From Coriobacteriales bacterium (lineage in GTDB: Bacteria > Actinomycetota > Coriobacteriia > Coriobacteriales > Atopobiaceae): a stretch of 37,288 bases of DNA. Below, in pieces: positions 1-6,061 of this stretch. The position numbers and the translations under genes are program-made. The stretch is taken from the NCBI GenBank assembly GCA_030533135.1, contig JAUNJR010000004.1, positions 1 through 37,288 of the forward strand, read 5' to 3'. The notes under the pieces were generated by a model. That model was not told where the DNA came from, did not search any database, and saw nothing but the letters and a program-made list of their open reading frames with translations. Every line of letters starts with the position of its first letter. Positions within the stretch are counted from its first letter, which is position 1.

Positions 1-309
1 GAGACGGCAACTAAGAACGCGTGCATTGCCCCCCTCGAGATGATGCGCCAGATTGCAAAAGCCATCGAACTGCTCGAGGAGATGGGGGAGAAGGGCTCGA
101 AGATGCTGCTTTCTGATGTCGGCTGCGGTGCCTTGCTATGTCGTGCAGCGCTGGAAGCAGCGAGCCTCAATGTGTTCGTTAACACCAAGACCTTGAACGA
201 GCGTACGCTTGCCCTAGCAATTGAAGCGGAGTGTGACGCGCTCCTGAGTATATACATCCCGCGTGCTGAGGCGTGTGCCGCCGCTGTTATGAAGCGCATT
301 CGCGGATAG
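1..309 (+). CDS. fchA: Methenyl-THF cyclohydrolase, FchA/cyclodeaminase family (3' part)
   Basis: The frame is open from base 1, so this is the last 102 codons of a gene that begins outside the window. The helical C-terminal segment, with the APLEMM, GSKMLLSDVGCGALLCRAALEAA-like and NVFVNTKTLNE regions, resembles the formiminotransferase-cyclodeaminase / FchA fold. This family opens 5,10-methenyl-THF to 10-formyl-THF in the cytoplasm. folD follows 60 bp downstream, which fits a C1-folate operon. The FolD here has lost cyclohydrolase residues (see that entry), so this protein probably supplies that step. Assignment rests on the C-terminal half only; a glutamate formiminotransferase-cyclodeaminase fusion cannot be excluded because the N-terminus is missing. 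Confidence 0.75.
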   Translation, partial: ETATKNACIAPLEMMRQIAKAIELLEEMGEKGSKMLLSDVGCGALLCRAALEAASLNVFVNTKTLNERTLALAIEAECDALLSIYIPRAEACAAAVMKRIRG

Positions 310-369
310 CAGACGACAGCTGGATGAATAAAGCCTGTTTTCCTTAATTCGTGTTGAGGGGAGAAGGAA

Positions 370-1224
370 ATGGCTGAGCAATTGTTGGGCAGTCCCGTCG
401 CAAAAACTCTATCGGAACGTTTGACTGGAAAGGTTGCCAAGCTCGTCGAGCAGGGCGTTGTGCCGACACTCGCTATCGTGCGTGTCGGAGAGCGCGAGGA
501 TGACCTGTCGTATGAGCGTGGTGCACTCAAGAGGGCAGAGATGGTGGGCGTGGCGGTGCGCAAGTTCGTCCTGCCCTCGGACTGTAGCCAAGACGACTTG
601 ATGGCTGTTATCGACGAAATCAATAACGACAGCTCGATTCACGGATGTCTTATGTTCCGTCCGCTTCCCAAGACGTTGGATGAGGTAGCTGCCTGCGCTG
701 CGCTTGACCCAGCGAAGGACGTCGATTGCGTGACCCAAGGGTCGCTCTATGGCGTCTTGGCAAACCGCCCCGTTGGCTTTGCCCCGTGCACGGCCGAGGC
801 GTGCCTCGCCATCCTTGATCACTATGGGTACGATCTCACAGGTGCACGCGTAACGGTGGTGGGCCGTTCGCTGGTCATTGGCAAGCCCGTGTCCTTGATG
901 ATGCTGACCCGCAATGCCACCGTCAAGATTTGCCACACACGTACGCGCGACTTGGCGGAGGAGTGTCGTAACGCAGATATTCTGGTTGTGGCCACCGGGG
1001 TCATCGGCACGGTGGGTGCGGATGCGGTGTCGCCTGGTCAGGTTGTTCTCGATGTGGGTATCAACTGGGATGAGAAGGCTGACAAGCTGGTTGGCGATGT
1101 CAAGTACGATGAAGTAGAACCTATCGTCGGTGCAATCACCCCGGTTCCGCGTGGCGTGGGGTCGGTCACCACGGCAATTCTATGCAAGCATGTGGTGGAG
1201 GCAGCGGAGCGCGCCAACGCGTAG
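370..1224 (+). CDS. folD: Methylene-THF dehydrogenase (FolD family), probably without cyclohydrolase activity
   Basis: The protein has 284 residues, the normal FolD length. It should oxidise 5,10-methylene-THF to methenyl-THF with NAD(P). The dinucleotide fold shows VVGRSLVIGKP (about 164-174), then DVGIN, GDV and TPVPRGVGSVT. The active-site tyrosine is kept (Y48 in SYERGALKR), but the catalytic lysine four residues later in E. coli/human FolD is alanine here (A52). The usual VQLPLP is MFRPLP, so the conserved glutamine is F96. The aspartate of KDVD (D119) is kept. In human MTHFD1, Lys56 and Gln100 are needed for cyclohydrolase activity, so this enzyme is inferred to be dehydrogenase-only and to work with the FchA-type protein just upstream. 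Start chosen at the ATG behind GAGAAGG. Confidence 0.93.
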   Translation: MAEQLLGSPVAKTLSERLTGKVAKLVEQGVVPTLAIVRVGEREDDLSYERGALKRAEMVGVAVRKFVLPSDCSQDDLMAVIDEINNDSSIHGCLMFRPLPKTLDEVAACAALDPAKDVDCVTQGSLYGVLANRPVGFAPCTAEACLAILDHYGYDLTGARVTVVGRSLVIGKPVSLMMLTRNATVKICHTRTRDLAEECRNADILVVATGVIGTVGADAVSPGQVVLDVGINWDEKADKLVGDVKYDEVEPIVGAITPVPRGVGSVTTAILCKHVVEAAERANA

Positions 1225-1254
1225 ACTATTACGTAAGCAACCAACGGGAGGGGA

Positions 1255-1884
1255 ATGGCCATGTGCGATTGCTGCGGGCACGACCAGGGCATGCGTCACG
1301 TAAACGAGCAGGGTTACGAGCGCATTGATCAGGCACGCGTGCGTGCCGCCGTGCGTGAGTTCCTGGCAGCTATCGGAGAAGACCCTGATCGCGAGGGTCT
1401 TTTGGATACGCCGGATCGTATCGCACGCGCCTGCGAGGAAATCTTCGGAGGAATGCAGGAGGATCCGAGTCTCCACCTCCTTCGCCAGTTCCATGAGCCC
1501 GGTAACGAGAACATGGTCATTGTGAGGGACATCCCGTTTAATTCGATGTGTGAGCATCACCTGCTGCCCTTCATCGGGAAGGCACACATCTGCTATCTGC
1601 CTCGCGACGGTCGCATTACGGGTCTCTCGAAGCTCGCGCGGTGCGTCAACGGCTACGCGCATCGCCCCCAGGTTCAGGAGCGTCTGACCCAGCAGATCGC
1701 CGATGCGCTTGAACAGCGACTTGATCCCCTGGGAGTGCTTGTGGTCCTGCAGGCTGAGCATTCGTGCATGAGCATGCGCGGCATCAAGAGCGTGGGCTCC
1801 TCAACGGTGACATCTGCGGTGCGCGGCTGGTTCAAGGAGGACCTCAAGGCTCGCCAGGAGGCGCTTCGCCTTCTCGGACTCTAA
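1255..1884 (+). CDS. folE: GTP cyclohydrolase I
   Basis: 209 residues. It converts GTP to 7,8-dihydroneopterin triphosphate, the first step of folate synthesis. The zinc ligands are visible in MCEHHLLPF (Cys and His) and HSCMSMRG (Cys); the substrate-binding [20 protein letters not shown] segment typical of FolE lies between them. The N-terminus carries an extra Cys-rich CDCCGH stretch ahead of the usual helical domain. ATG at 1255 lies 3 nt after the GGGAGGGG run (1246-1253); a second in-frame ATG at 1261 is equally well placed, so the start is uncertain by two residues. It sits 30 bp after folD and 23 bp before the FNT channel, consistent with co-transcription. Confidence 0.96.
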   Translation: MAMCDCCGHDQGMRHVNEQGYERIDQARVRAAVREFLAAIGEDPDREGLLDTPDRIARACEEIFGGMQEDPSLHLLRQFHEPGNENMVIVRDIPFNSMCEHHLLPFIGKAHICYLPRDGRITGLSKLARCVNGYAHRPQVQERLTQQIADALEQRLDPLGVLVVLQAEHSCMSMRGIKSVGSSTVTSAVRGWFKEDLKARQEALRLLGL

Positions 1885-1907
1885 ACAACTAGATAGGAAG
1901 GGACGCA

Positions 1908-2711
1908 ATGCCGACAAACGATTACCCAACGGTGGACGCGCTCGTTCCCGCAAAAGTGTTTGCCAAAGCCGTGAGCGTGGGGGAGGGCAAGGCTTCCATA
2001 CCGCCCCTCCGAGCCTTCGTGTTGGCGTGCCTAGCCGGCTTCTTTATTGGTATGGGTGGCATGTTCATGCTCTTGGTGAAGTCCGACGCGGCACTCTCGT
2101 TCACGCCAAGTGCGCTCTTGGGTGGTTTTGCCTTCAGCCTGGGTCTCTTTGCGGTGCTCGTTGCTGGCGCCGAACTCTTTACGGGAAACAATCTCATGCT
2201 GTTGGGATGCCTCGAGGGACGCTATTCGGCAACGGCTCTCCTGCGGAGTTGGTGCTTGGTCTACCTGGGCAATCTCGTGGGGTCGCTGCTCTTGGCTGTC
2301 ATTTTGGTGCTGGCAAACTTTGGCGGAATGAACGGTGGGGCCGTCAGCGAGGTGGCCGTGTCGGTTGCGGTGGCTAAGTGCTCGCTGCCTCCCTTGAGCG
2401 CGTTCTTCCGTGGGATCATGTGCAATGTCCTCGTGTGCCTGGCGGTGTGGATGGGCTTTGCCGGGAAGACCGTCGTGGACAAGTTCCTTGCGGCTGCCAT
2501 GCCCGTCATGGGGTTTGTGGCCTGCGGTTTTGAACACTGCATTGCCAATATGTTCTTCCTGCCGTACGGGTTGATGTTGTCTGGCGGTAGCGCGGTTACG
2601 ATGGGTGCCATCTGCGTAAACATCCTCGTGGTGACGCTGGGGAACATGGTTGGCGGAGCCCTGCTGCTTGGCGGCGCCTATTGGCTTGCTTTTGGGAGGA
2701 ACGACGCATGA
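1908..2711 (+). CDS. Formate/nitrite transporter family (FocA-like) channel
   Basis: 267 residues with about six hydrophobic membrane segments. The FNT signature AGAELFTGNN follows the second helix, and GFEHCIANMF carries the pore histidine seen in FocA/NirC. FNT proteins are pentameric channels for small monovalent anions such as formate, nitrite or hydrosulfide. Its position among folD, folE and folC makes formate the likely substrate: formate could enter or leave the 10-formyl-THF pool through this channel. That substrate choice is inference. The start ATG follows AGGAAGGG (about 1896-1903). The 3' end overlaps folC by ATGA, implying translational coupling. Confidence 0.9.
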   Translation: MPTNDYPTVDALVPAKVFAKAVSVGEGKASIPPLRAFVLACLAGFFIGMGGMFMLLVKSDAALSFTPSALLGGFAFSLGLFAVLVAGAELFTGNNLMLLGCLEGRYSATALLRSWCLVYLGNLVGSLLLAVILVLANFGGMNGGAVSEVAVSVAVAKCSLPPLSAFFRGIMCNVLVCLAVWMGFAGKTVVDKFLAAAMPVMGFVACGFEHCIANMFFLPYGLMLSGGSAVTMGAICVNILVVTLGNMVGGALLLGGAYWLAFGRNDA

Positions 2712-4126
2712 GCGACTATCGCATCCCGTTTGACATTCCCGAGTGGACCTACGAGGAGGCGCTGCATCGGCTGCATGCCGCTTTGCGCTTTGGTATCTGT
2801 CCTCTGCTCGAGACAGTTATTGACATGCTTGCGGAGCTTGGCAACCCCGACCTCACCTACGACGCGTTGCAGATTGCTGGCACCAATGGAAAGACGTCGA
2901 CGTCGCGTTATGCTGCCGCAATCCTGCGTGGCGAAGGTTATCGGACGGCGCTGTATACAAGCCCCGAGCTGGTGAGCTATACCGAGCGCATGGAGGTTGA
3001 CGGGGCACCCGTTTCGGAAGAGGCGTTTGCGCGTGGAATTGCGGCAGCCGCCGTCGCGGGCGAGCGTGTGAACAGTCGTCGTTCTGCAGCAGGGGAGCGT
3101 CCGTACGACATTACGGAGTTCGACCTGTTGACGGTTGCGGCTTGCGTGGTCTATGCAGAGGCGGATATCGACATTGCGGTGCTTGAGTGCGGCATGGGTG
3201 GTCGCTGGGATGCTACGAGTGCAGTCAAGTCCATAGGATCGGTGGCCATCACGGGCATCGGTCTGGATCACATGCATGTGCTTGGTGACACGCTGGAGGC
3301 CATTGCGGGTGAGAAGGCCGCAATCATCAAATCGGGAAGGCCTTGCGTTTTGGGCGTGGGGACCGCGACACCGGACAGCGTCGAGGACGTCTTTTTGGCG
3401 CAGTGCGAGGCCGAAGGCGTGCTTCCCGTGCTGCTGCGTCCTATCAACCTTGCTGACGCACAAGGCGAGATGCATCCGGGGATACCGCGTGCTCATGAGG
3501 ACTTGCCCCACGCAACGTATCGGATCACGCGTCGCCCCGAGCGCTTGGGTCAACCGCTTGAGCTGACCGTCACTACGCCGCGCGCGACGTATGAGGGACT
3601 CTCCGCCTTCAAGCCTTCCTACCAAGCTGCCAACATCTCGTGCGCCGTGGCGTTGGTCGAGGAGCATCTTGGCCGTCCGCTTGATGCTCAGGTCCTGTAC
3701 GAGTCGGTCGCCTCATGCCCCACTCCAGGACGGTTTGACCTGCTCCGTACAGACCCTCCCATCCTTATCGACGCATGCCACAACCCCCAGTCGGTTGACA
3801 CGTTCCTTACGGCGGTGAGGGCCATTCATCCCGACGTGGCAAGCCGTCCAGCCCTGCTCTGTGCTGCGCTCGCCGATAAGGACTGTGCGGGAATGGTTGC
3901 CCTCCTGACGCCGGAGTTCCCATACGTCTATGTCACGCAGACCACCTCAAAACGCGCGCTCGCGGCTGAAGAGCTCGCCCAGATCTTCCGCGCACAAGGC
4001 GCTGACGTGCGGGGTGTTTATGCGACAGTGGGGGAGGCGCTCAAAGCCCTCGAAGGCGAGGCGCTCGTTGCCTGTGGCTCCATAACGTTGGCTGGTGAGG
4101 TTGCAGGTTTCCTACGTCAATCTTAG
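2708..4126 (+). CDS. folC: Folylpolyglutamate synthase / dihydrofolate synthase
   Basis: 472 residues of the Mur-ligase superfamily. It adds glutamates to folates, and possibly glutamate to dihydropteroate. The P-loop is IAGTNGKTSTSRY, close to the family GTNGKGS; SYQAANISCAVAL and DACHNPQSVDTF match the central and C-terminal Mur-ligase motifs. The ATG at 2708 overlaps the TGA of the FNT gene (ATGA) and has GGGAGGA upstream, so I prefer it to the alternative upstream start at 2681. It closes the folate cluster: no further gene follows on this strand for about 170 bp. Whether it has both DHFS and FPGS activity cannot be read from sequence. Confidence 0.94.
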   Translation: MSDYRIPFDIPEWTYEEALHRLHAALRFGICPLLETVIDMLAELGNPDLTYDALQIAGTNGKTSTSRYAAAILRGEGYRTALYTSPELVSYTERMEVDGAPVSEEAFARGIAAAAVAGERVNSRRSAAGERPYDITEFDLLTVAACVVYAEADIDIAVLECGMGGRWDATSAVKSIGSVAITGIGLDHMHVLGDTLEAIAGEKAAIIKSGRPCVLGVGTATPDSVEDVFLAQCEAEGVLPVLLRPINLADAQGEMHPGIPRAHEDLPHATYRITRRPERLGQPLELTVTTPRATYEGLSAFKPSYQAANISCAVALVEEHLGRPLDAQVLYESVASCPTPGRFDLLRTDPPILIDACHNPQSVDTFLTAVRAIHPDVASRPALLCAALADKDCAGMVALLTPEFPYVYVTQTTSKRALAAEELAQIFRAQGADVRGVYATVGEALKALEGEALVACGSITLAGEVAGFLRQS

Positions 4127-4244
4127 GACGATGCTCTTTACCTGCAGATATTGAGTATTTGTGATGAAAAGGCCCTTGAAACCCTCAAGTTTGCGTTGAA
4201 ACTTTGGATTCGCGAGGAGTGTCGCACAGCTCATCCACTATCAC

Positions 4245-4250
4245 TATAAT
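4245..4250 (+). promoter_or_regulatory. Possible -10 element upstream of the GH25 gene
   Basis: A perfect TATAAT sits 50 bp before the GH25 start, but no good -35 hexamer lies 16-18 bp upstream. A short hairpin, CCTCGC-catgt-GCGAGG (4264-4280), lies between it and the ribosome binding site. The 4127-4299 gap holds no other gene; AAGTTT/AAACTT at about 4187-4204 forms another small hairpin. Confidence 0.4.
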
Positions 4251-4299
4251 TAACCAACGAGTGCCTCGCCATGTGCGAGGAAGACGAGAGGCTGTGCTC

Positions 4300-5154
4300 A
4301 TGAAGGAATCTAAAAGCCGTCTCTTCATCTGCGTCTTGGCGCTCGCGACGCTTCTGAATATCGCGTTCGTCATGGCACCGGGTACTGCGCTCGGAGAGGG
4401 AGACGACGGTTCTGAGGAAATAGCGTACGAAGATGTTTCTTCCGACGCCCTTGAAGAGGGCGAGTCGGAAGATGATTCTTCTACCGATTCCGAGCCCCTT
4501 CTCTATCCCTCACGTGATAACTATGAGCCCATTGCCTCGTTTGACGAGTGGTATGACGCTGAAACAGGCGAGTGGCTCATCGGTGTCGACGTCAGCGAGT
4601 GGAACGGCTGGATCGATTGGGAGGCTGTCAAGGACAGCGGGGTCAAGTTTGCGATTTTACGCTGCGGCGGCACGTACGAGGGTTCATCGACGCCATACAC
4701 CGACGAGAAGTTCGAGCACAACGCACGTGAGTGCGAGCGTGTGGGTCTTCCGTACGGCGTCTATTTCTACTCGACGGCTTACGACGCATGGAGTGCGGCA
4801 ATCGAGGCGGAGTATGTTGCCAACCTCCTTGCTGACTACAATCCCTCACTTCCTGTGTTCCTCGACCTCGAGTATGTGGAACTCAGCGAGCCCGAAAATG
4901 CCGGCCCGTTGACTGAAGTTGCCCGCACGTTCTGTGGACGTATTGCAGCCGCTGGCAAGCTTCCCGGCATCTATTCCAGTGCAAGCTGGTGGGAGTATCT
5001 GCTTACTGACCCGTGCTTCGATCAGTGGGCTAAGTGGGTTGCCCAGTACGATGGCCACTGTGACGTGGAGTGCGACTGCTGGCAGTATGACGACGACGGC
5101 GACATGCCGGGATTCGACTGGCCGGTGGATCTGAACGTCTGGTTTGCCAAGTAA
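4300..5154 (+). CDS. Secreted GH25 lysozyme (muramidase)
   Basis: 284 residues. An N-terminal signal sequence (hydrophobic stretch about 8-28, Ala-rich cleavage region near 30) is followed by a very acidic, Ser-rich linker (about 33-65). The GH25 domain starts at about residue 94: GVDVSEWNGWIDW (Asp97), RCGG, YGVYFYS, the catalytic DxE in FLDLEY (Asp189, Glu191) and the terminal WQYDDDGDMPGF / VDLNVW. It should cleave the MurNAc-GlcNAc bond in peptidoglycan outside the cell. The ATG at 4300 is preferred because it gives a clean signal peptide and has GAGAGG 8 nt upstream; the longer frame from a TTG at 4204 reads across the putative promoter. There is no cell-wall anchor or binding repeat. 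The neighbours do not indicate a pathway. Confidence 0.9.
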   Translation: MKESKSRLFICVLALATLLNIAFVMAPGTALGEGDDGSEEIAYEDVSSDALEEGESEDDSSTDSEPLLYPSRDNYEPIASFDEWYDAETGEWLIGVDVSEWNGWIDWEAVKDSGVKFAILRCGGTYEGSSTPYTDEKFEHNARECERVGLPYGVYFYSTAYDAWSAAIEAEYVANLLADYNPSLPVFLDLEYVELSEPENAGPLTEVARTFCGRIAAAGKLPGIYSSASWWEYLLTDPCFDQWAKWVAQYDGHCDVECDCWQYDDDGDMPGFDWPVDLNVWFAK

Positions 5155-5207
5155 CCTTTCTCGCTCTGTGATTATTAGAGGCGATTCTCATCGAGTCGCA
5201 TTCTCTC

Positions 5208-5216
5208 TGCTACAAT
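5208..5216 (+). promoter_or_regulatory. Extended -10 promoter candidate for the zinc-ribbon membrane protein
   Basis: TGC-TACAAT matches the extended -10 pattern TGn-TATAAT (5 of 6 bases). It lies 74 bp before the downstream ATG; no convincing -35 is seen, as is tolerated for extended -10 promoters. Confidence 0.4.
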
Positions 5217-5289
5217 CTTTTAGGTATGTGCTTGCGCATTTTCATCGATGAAGTGTCCGTTCAGCCCAATATGAAGGAGAGACTGAACC

Positions 5290-5721
5290 ATGTCAGATTT
5301 GCTTGACCAGCTCATCACACCCGAGGTCCGTATGGTCCTGTACCTGATGGTGGCCTGCTTGGTGATGCTCTACATCCTTTCCATCGTGTACGTCATCCGT
5401 GACGCGCAGCGTCGTGGCGCCGAGCCTTGGTGGCTCTGGGCGGTCATTTCGGTCATTCCCATCGTTGGCCTGCTTGCCTATGTCATCCTTCGTCCGAGCT
5501 CCTATCTCGTTGACCGCGAGGAGCAGGATCTGGACATCGCCCTGCGCGAGCACCAGCTTTCGCACTACGGCATCTGCCCCAAGTGTGGTGCCCCCATCGA
5601 CCGCGACTTCATCGTGTGCCCCATCTGCAACACGCAGGTGCGCAACGTCTGCCCCACGTGCCACCGTCCCCTTAACGCGGACTGGAAGGTGTGCCCGTAC
5701 TGCCGTACGCGCATCCAGTAG
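5290..5721 (+). CDS. Membrane protein with two C-terminal zinc ribbons
   Basis: 143 residues. Two transmembrane segments (about 15-36 and 47-68) flank a short basic loop with RDAQRRGAEPWW, resembling the membrane module at the N-terminus of cardiolipin-synthase-like proteins. A linker leads to two zinc ribbons: Cys96-x2-Cys99 with Cys110-x2-Cys113, and Cys121-x2-Cys124 with Cys135-x2-Cys138. The ribbons would face the cytoplasm if the hairpin inserts with both ends inside. Molecular function is unknown; such proteins are often annotated only as zinc-ribbon domain proteins. The start ATG follows AAGGAGAG (5273-5280). A clear terminator follows, so it is probably a single-gene unit. Confidence 0.8.
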   Translation: MSDLLDQLITPEVRMVLYLMVACLVMLYILSIVYVIRDAQRRGAEPWWLWAVISVIPIVGLLAYVILRPSSYLVDREEQDLDIALREHQLSHYGICPKCGAPIDRDFIVCPICNTQVRNVCPTCHRPLNADWKVCPYCRTRIQ

Positions 5722-5746
5722 GCAACTGACAACTTGTTCTTTTGAT

Positions 5747-5768
5747 GGCACCCCACGGGGTGCCTTTT
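5747..5768 (+). terminator. Intrinsic terminator after the zinc-ribbon gene
   Basis: GGCACCCC-AC-GGGGTGCC forms an 8-bp GC-rich stem directly followed by TTTT, 25 bp after the stop codon. Confidence 0.85.
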
Positions 5769-5797
5769 CATGTTGTTCTCGCGATATTGGTGCGAGT

Positions 5798-5822
5798 GCG
5801 CTAAAGTGTTAGCGCAACACTT
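5798..5822 (+). promoter_or_regulatory. Overlapping palindromes in the thrS promoter region
   Basis: GCGCTAA-AGTG-TTAGCGC (5798-5815) overlaps AAGTGTT-AGCGC-AACACTT (5804-5822). Each is a perfect 7-bp inverted repeat and they cannot form together. They lie between the upstream terminator and the thrS leader, where the promoter must be, so they could be an operator or the start of the leader RNA. No clear -35/-10 pair was found here. Confidence 0.4.
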
Positions 5823-5849
5823 GTCACGAGTTCGCGGGGAGCAGCATCC

Positions 5850-5924
5850 ATGAAGCTTGGTGCCCCAGTAAGGGGTTTGGCCAACCACCACCGCATCACT
5901 ACCACGTCGACGCGTTCGCTCTGA
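5850..5924 (+). CDS. Thr-rich leader peptide of thrS (24 aa)
   Basis: A short frame starts with ATG 9 nt after GGGGAG (5836-5841) and ends at TGA 5922-5924. The peptide begins MKLGAPVRG and ends HHRITTTSTRSL, with four threonine codons (ACT, ACC, ACG, ACG) among the five codons at 5898-5912. It lies 138 bp before the threonyl-tRNA synthetase gene. The Thr cluster just ahead of overlapping hairpins is the classic design of a ribosome-mediated attenuator: low Thr-tRNA stalls the ribosome on these codons. Recognised from its sequence and position only; not a known named peptide to me. Confidence 0.65.
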   Translation: MKLGAPVRGLANHHRITTTSTRSL

Positions 5925-5956
5925 CGTATTGTCAGATGACGTCGCGCCGACGTTTT
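5904..5956 (+). promoter_or_regulatory. Putative threonine attenuator of thrS
   Basis: Four segments alternate. Segment 1 is ACGTCG (5904-5909, inside the Thr codons), 2 is TGACGT (5922-5927, at the leader stop codon), 3 is ACGTCG (5939-5944) and 4 is CGACGT (5948-5953) followed by TTT. Pairs 1:2, 2:3 and 3:4 are each possible (5 bp plus a G-U, or 6 bp). A ribosome stalled on Thr codons would cover 1 and let 2:3 form; a ribosome at the stop codon would cover 2 and let the 3:4 terminator form. A competing TCTGAC/GTCAGA hairpin (5920-5936) is also present. Stems are short and the T-run is weak, so this needs testing. Confidence 0.55.
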
Positions 5957-5957
5957 C

Positions 5958-6027
5958 CCGTCACCGTATGGTGGCGGTCTCTCGTGTAATAAAGCATGCG
6001 CTGCGGCATGCAAGGAACGTGCCGCAG
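5958..6027 (+). other. Two further hairpins in the thrS 5' leader
   Basis: CCGTCACC-GTAT-GGTGGCGG (5958-5977) is an 8-bp stem with one T-G pair. CTGCGGCA (6001-6008) pairs perfectly with TGCCGCAG (6020-6027) and competes with GCATGC/GCATGC (5994-6011). Together with the attenuator they make about 210 nt of structured leader before thrS. The last one ends 22 nt before the AAGGAG ribosome binding site. Confidence 0.45.
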
Positions 6028-6061
6028 GTAACGCTGGGCCCAAACAATCAAGGAGATCCCC

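Noticed and set aside
2678-3667. Minus-strand frame of 329 codons opposite folC
   Set aside because: Antisense to folC, low-complexity Arg/His-rich product, no ribosome binding site.
5795-5822. CIRCE heat-shock operator
   Set aside because: Half-site-like words (GAGTGC, CTAA, TTAGC) occur but in the wrong order and spacing for TTAGCACTC-N9-GAGTGCTAA.
5821-6061. T-box leader for thrS
   Set aside because: No AGAGAG linker, GAGCTG element, Stem II pseudoknot or TGGNACCGCG is present; TGGTGGCGG near 5969 belongs to a simple hairpin. The leader-peptide model fits better.
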